Source: Bacillota bacterium | GTDB lineage: Bacteria > Bacillota > Clostridia > Acetivibrionales > Acetivibrionaceae | DNA length: 64,000 nucleotides | Assembly: GCA_023398495.1 (NCBI GenBank) | Contig: JAEWSG010000225.1 | Span: 139,951 to 203,950 of the forward strand | Direction: 5' to 3' | In this document: positions 60,819-64,000 of the stretch, in pieces | Layout of the letters: each line of letters begins with the position of its first letter | How positions within the stretch are numbered: position 1 is the first letter of the stretch | Translations under genes and position numbers: made by a program | The notes under the pieces: generated by a model | What the model saw: only the letters and a program-made list of their open reading frames with translations | Told to the model about the DNA's origin: nothing | The model's database searches: none

Positions 60819-63038
60819 ATGGTGAATGTAAGAAAGCAAAAAAGTGGCTTTGGATCAAAAAAAGTTCTGGTTGTTCTGATGGTTTTGTGTATGCTCTTTT
60901 CACAAATGGTTTTGGTACATGCCTGGCAATCTGATAATGGAGACGGCACATTCAATAATCCGCCTTTGTTTGCCGATTATCCAGACCCTAGCATGATCAG
61001 GGTTGGCAATTATTTTTATCTTGCTACATCCACTTTTGCCGGCGTGCCAGGTCTGGTAATTTGCAGATCCGAGGATATGGTTAATTGGGAAATAGCAGGC
61101 CATTGTATATCCTCATATACAGGTAACAATGCGTATAACCTGCAAGGAGGCACAAGATATGGTAACGGTTGTTTTGCACCTTCCATAGCTTATAAGGACG
61201 GTACATTTTATGTAGCGGTTACTCTTAATGGTGAAAGGACCCGTATTTATTATGCTAAAGATGTAGCTGGTCCATGGAATTACAATCTCTTAGGAGGTAG
61301 TTACTTTGATCCTTGTTTGTTTATAGAGGATAATGGTGCTGCTTATCTGGCCTATGGCGGAGCTTGGCAGAATGAAATTAGCATGATACAGCTAAATTCC
61401 ACCTTAAGTGCTACAACAGGCTCTTCACGAGTGATTCTTAAATATAATAATGTTGAAGGTACACATATAACAAAGGCTAATGGCAGGTATTATTTGTTTA
61501 ACGCCGTGCCGGCTCGAAGCTTAGTTTGTTCTCGTGCGAATAGTGTCTGGGGACCTTATGGAGAAACTACTACACTTTGCACAGCTGGAAAAGGCGGACA
61601 TCAAGGTGGTATTGTCGATTTGCCTGATGGCAGTTACTGGGGCTATCTTCACCAGGATGAGGGTGCAATCGGACGTCCGACCAGAATCTGTCCAATTACT
61701 TGGGAGAATGGCTGGCCTAGATTTGGAAGACCGGGATTTTTAGGACAGGTAGAATCTAAATACACCAAACCAATTAAGAATAAACCTATAAAAGTACCGG
61801 CAGCTTCAGATGAATTTAACGGTAGTTCTTTAGGACTTCAGTGGATGTGGAATCATAATCCGGATAACACAAAATGGTCTCTGACTGGCTCTGCTTTGAG
61901 GTTAAGAGCTACAACAGCAAAGGATTTCTGGAATGCCAGAAATAGTTTAACTCAAAAAGGTCAGGGCTTAATAAGTACGGGAACCATTAAAATTGATTGC
62001 AGTGCAATGCAGCCTGGGGATATAGCAGGGTTAGGAATGTTGGGTGATCCACGTGGGTATATTGCTGTGACCAAGGATCCCAAGAGAATAATAATGACAG
62101 AAGAAGAAGTAGTAAAGGGAACTGTTAACAATATAACTTCAAATATTTTATACTTCAGGATTGAAATGAATTTTAGTAATAAGCAGGCCAAGTTCTACTG
62201 GAAAGACGACAGCAGGAATTGGCAGCAACTCGGTACAGCCATAACCATGGGTTTTGACTGGCAGTATGGTACCTTCCAAGGTGAACAGTATGCTATTTTG
62301 AACTTTAATCCTTCAGGAAGTTCCGGATATATGGATGTTGACTGGTTCCGGTTAAATGATGTGCCAGGTGACAACGGAAATCAGACACCAGCACCAAGCC
62401 CAACACCTAGATCAGCATATACACAGATTGAAGCTGAGAGCTTCAACGACCAGTCAGGAATAGAGACTGAAGCTTGTTCAGAGGGTGGAGAGAATATAGG
62501 ATTTATTGAGAATGGGGATTATGCTGTCTACAAAAAGATTGATTTCGGTAGCGGTGCGGGAACCTTCCAAGCCAGAGTGGCCAGTGCAACCAGCGGAGGT
62601 GATATTGAGCTGAGGCTTGACGGTATTGATGGCAAATTAATTGGGACTTGTCCAGTTTCCGTAACCGGTGACTGGCAGACTTGGGTTACTACGACGTGTA
62701 GTGTAAGCGGCGTAAGTGGCACTCACGATCTCTATTTAAAATTTACTGGTGGCAGCAGTTATCTGTTAAATCTGAATTGGTGGAAATTCAGTACTACTCA
62801 GGTTACACCTACTCCAACATCTACTCCGACATCTACTGGAATTAAAGGTGATTTGAATGATGATAGAAATGTTAATTCGATAGACTTTGCATTATTAAGA
62901 CTGCACTTACTTGGTGAGGCTCCGCTTGCAGGAAAGAATCTTTCCAATGCGGATGTTAACGGAGATGGCAGTGTGAATTCGATAGACTTTGCATTTATGA
63001 GGCAATATTTACTAGGTATTATATCTTCCTTCAATTAA
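60819..63038 (+). CDS. GH43 (two-domain)-CBM6-dockerin enzyme
   Basis: The product is 739 aa. The signal peptide ends near VHA (residue 35). The GH43 propeller starts with NPPLFADYPDPSMIRVGNYF (base Asp), contains FDPCLFIEDNGAAYLAYG and the acid Glu in NNVEGTHITKANG. A second beta-sandwich (DEFNGSSLGLQWMWNHNPDN) of the GH43 subfamily with xylosidase/arabinofuranosidase activity fills about 330-520. A Pro/Thr linker, a CBM6 (AESFNDQSGIETEACSEGG), another Thr-Pro linker and a dockerin (GDLNDDRNVNSIDFALLRLH) follow. It probably trims arabinoxylan side chains or ends. Ribosome site 'agggggttt'. Confidence 0.94.
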   Translation: MVNVRKQKSGFGSKKVLVVLMVLCMLFSQMVLVHAWQSDNGDGTFNNPPLFADYPDPSMIRVGNYFYLATSTFAGVPGLVICRSEDMVNWEIAGHCISSYTGNNAYNLQGGTRYGNGCFAPSIAYKDGTFYVAVTLNGERTRIYYAKDVAGPWNYNLLGGSYFDPCLFIEDNGAAYLAYGGAWQNEISMIQLNSTLSATTGSSRVILKYNNVEGTHITKANGRYYLFNAVPARSLVCSRANSVWGPYGETTTLCTAGKGGHQGGIVDLPDGSYWGYLHQDEGAIGRPTRICPITWENGWPRFGRPGFLGQVESKYTKPIKNKPIKVPAASDEFNGSSLGLQWMWNHNPDNTKWSLTGSALRLRATTAKDFWNARNSLTQKGQGLISTGTIKIDCSAMQPGDIAGLGMLGDPRGYIAVTKDPKRIIMTEEEVVKGTVNNITSNILYFRIEMNFSNKQAKFYWKDDSRNWQQLGTAITMGFDWQYGTFQGEQYAILNFNPSGSSGYMDVDWFRLNDVPGDNGNQTPAPSPTPRSAYTQIEAESFNDQSGIETEACSEGGENIGFIENGDYAVYKKIDFGSGAGTFQARVASATSGGDIELRLDGIDGKLIGTCPVSVTGDWQTWVTTTCSVSGVSGTHDLYLKFTGGSSYLLNLNWWKFSTTQVTPTPTSTPTSTGIKGDLNDDRNVNSIDFALLRLHLLGEAPLAGKNLSNADVNGDGSVNSIDFAFMRQYLLGIISSFN

Positions 63039-63054
63039 TCTTAATATACTTTTT

Positions 63055-63092
63055 AAATATGACCTAAACCATTGGTTTAGGTCATGTTTAAA
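63055..63092. terminator. Terminator after GH43 gene 2
   Basis: ATATGACCTAAACC-attGG-TTTAGGTCATGTTT, closely related to the one at 58915. Confidence 0.85.
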
Positions 63093-63251
63093 CTATCTAG
63101 ACTATTCTACAAATCATTTGACGACAAACTTTCAACTCTAAAAACTATTGTACATGGTGTTTTTAGACTTCAACAATTTGTTTATTTTAAAAAATTTGAT
63201 TATTATAAAATTAAGTAGATAAAAAATAAATAATCTTAAGGGGGAAATGCA

Positions 63252-64000
63252 ATGAAAAGAAATTTGTTGATTGTTTTTTCAGTTATGGCAGTTATTTTTT
63301 CTAGCATGGCAACTTGTTATGCAGACAACCCAATCGTTCAAACACTTTATACTGCCGATCCTGCTCCGATGGTTTATGACGGGACCTGTTACCTGTATAC
63401 GTCGCATGACGAGGATGTAACAGTAAATAACTTCTTTACCATGAATGATTGGAGATGTTATTCATCAACAGATATGGTAAATTGGACCGATCATGGATCA
63501 CCATTGGGATATACCAACTTCAGTTGGTCAAATGGAAAAGCATGGGCTCCACAGTGTGTAGAAAGGAACGGTAAGTTCTATATGTATGTTCCTTTAGGCA
63601 AAAAAAGCGGTGGAGAGGCAATAGGTGTTGCAGTATCAGATAGTCCTACAGGTCCGTTTAAGGATCCTATTGGAAAGCCTTTGATAGAACGCGGATGGGG
63701 TGACATTGATCCTACCGTATTTGTTGATGGTGATGGTCAGGCCTATTTATATTGGGGTAACCCAGATCTTTTCTATGTGAAGTTAAATCCGGATATGATT
63801 TCCTATTCCGGAGGTATAGTAAAAGTGCCTCTTACTACAGCCAGCTTTGGAACCCGTAGTAAAACCGACAGAGCGACTTCGTATGAGGAAGGCCCTTGGT
63901 TTTATAAACGAAATAACTTATATTATATGGTGTTTGCAGGAGGTCCTGTACCTGAGCATATAGCTTATTCTACAAGCAACAGTCCTACCGGACCATGGAC
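63252..64000 (+). CDS. GH43 glycoside hydrolase, partial (cut by window end)
   Basis: At least 249 codons are open to the window end. ATG 63252 follows 'aagggggaaatgca'. The signal peptide (MKRNLLIVFSVMAVIFSSMA, ending near CYA) leads into a GH43 propeller: TLYTADPAPMVYDGTCYL (base Asp), NGKAWAPQCVERNGKF, GWGDIDPTVFVDGDGQAYLY and YEEGPWFYKRNNLYYMVF (acid Glu). This is the arabinoxylan arabinofuranohydrolase type. The C-terminus, probably a CBM6 and dockerin as in the two genes before, lies outside the window. It continues the arabinoxylan cluster. Confidence 0.92.
   Translation, partial: MKRNLLIVFSVMAVIFSSMATCYADNPIVQTLYTADPAPMVYDGTCYLYTSHDEDVTVNNFFTMNDWRCYSSTDMVNWTDHGSPLGYTNFSWSNGKAWAPQCVERNGKFYMYVPLGKKSGGEAIGVAVSDSPTGPFKDPIGKPLIERGWGDIDPTVFVDGDGQAYLYWGNPDLFYVKLNPDMISYSGGIVKVPLTTASFGTRSKTDRATSYEEGPWFYKRNNLYYMVFAGGPVPEHIAYSTSNSPTGPW

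Overview
The window is AT-rich, low-GC Firmicute DNA. It carries spore genes (alpha/beta SASP, YtxC, SigH), a Cys T-box, tRNA genes, and several secreted proteins ending or starting with type I dockerins. Dockerin-bearing GH43 enzymes, a dockerin serpin, a dockerin LRR protein and an RsgI-type anti-sigma factor with a carbohydrate-binding tail all point to a cellulosome-forming anaerobe of the Clostridia, most like Acetivibrio/Ruminiclostridium. No species assignment is claimed.

Layout: (1) 0-17.5 kb is mostly conserved chromosome. It holds a secreted C39-like peptidase, small spore and stress proteins, an M20 amidohydrolase, DUF6873, YtxC, a P-loop/Asp23-like protein, DUF6062, an OGG-type glycosylase, a probable 6S RNA, a T-box-cysE-cysS-mrnC-rlmB block, sigH, and tRNA-Gly(CCC) and tRNA-Thr(GGT). 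(2) 17.5-31.5 kb is accessory DNA anchored on tRNA-Thr. The 3' end of that tRNA is repeated three more times (24466, 27587, 30481), dividing the region into modules. They contain an ECF sigma/anti-sigma pair, a dead IS110, an orphan hsdM with a truncated hsdS, an intact AbiEi/AbiEii pair plus AbiE and hsdM fragments, an MqsR-like toxin with an MqsA-Panacea fusion antitoxin, and a Phd/RelE pair with a clipped toxin. No integrase is visible. (3) 31.4-36.7 kb is a patchwork of small membrane-protein genes, pseudogenes and strongly folded palindromes, one of which has the core-site signature of an integron attC. (4) 36.8-46 kb holds a ferredoxin and its deleted copy, a FIST sensor protein, a nitroreductase, a dockerin LRR protein with a frameshifted signal peptide, an orphan acyl carrier protein beside a possible ketosynthase remnant, a BtrH-like protein, a C45 acyltransferase/hydrolase and a Nudix enzyme. 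(5) 46-57 kb holds DUF5693, a TetM-like GTPase fused to a Rae1-like NYN nuclease, a dockerin serpin, and a tightly coupled three-gene operon. That operon encodes a DUF2207-like membrane protein with a CHxA repeat tail, a PqqD-radical SAM-SPASM enzyme and a multi-pass membrane protein. (6) 57-64 kb is an arabinoxylan-utilisation locus: three GH43 genes (the last cut by the window edge) around an orphan RsgI-CBM42 gene, with two matching SigI-like promoters.

The strongest candidate for an undescribed system is the operon at 52861-56881. Nine perfect 4-residue CHxA units sit on the tail of a membrane protein, and a radical SAM/SPASM maturase overlaps it by 4 nt. This suggests a membrane-tethered, radical-SAM-modified Cys repeat rather than a free peptide.
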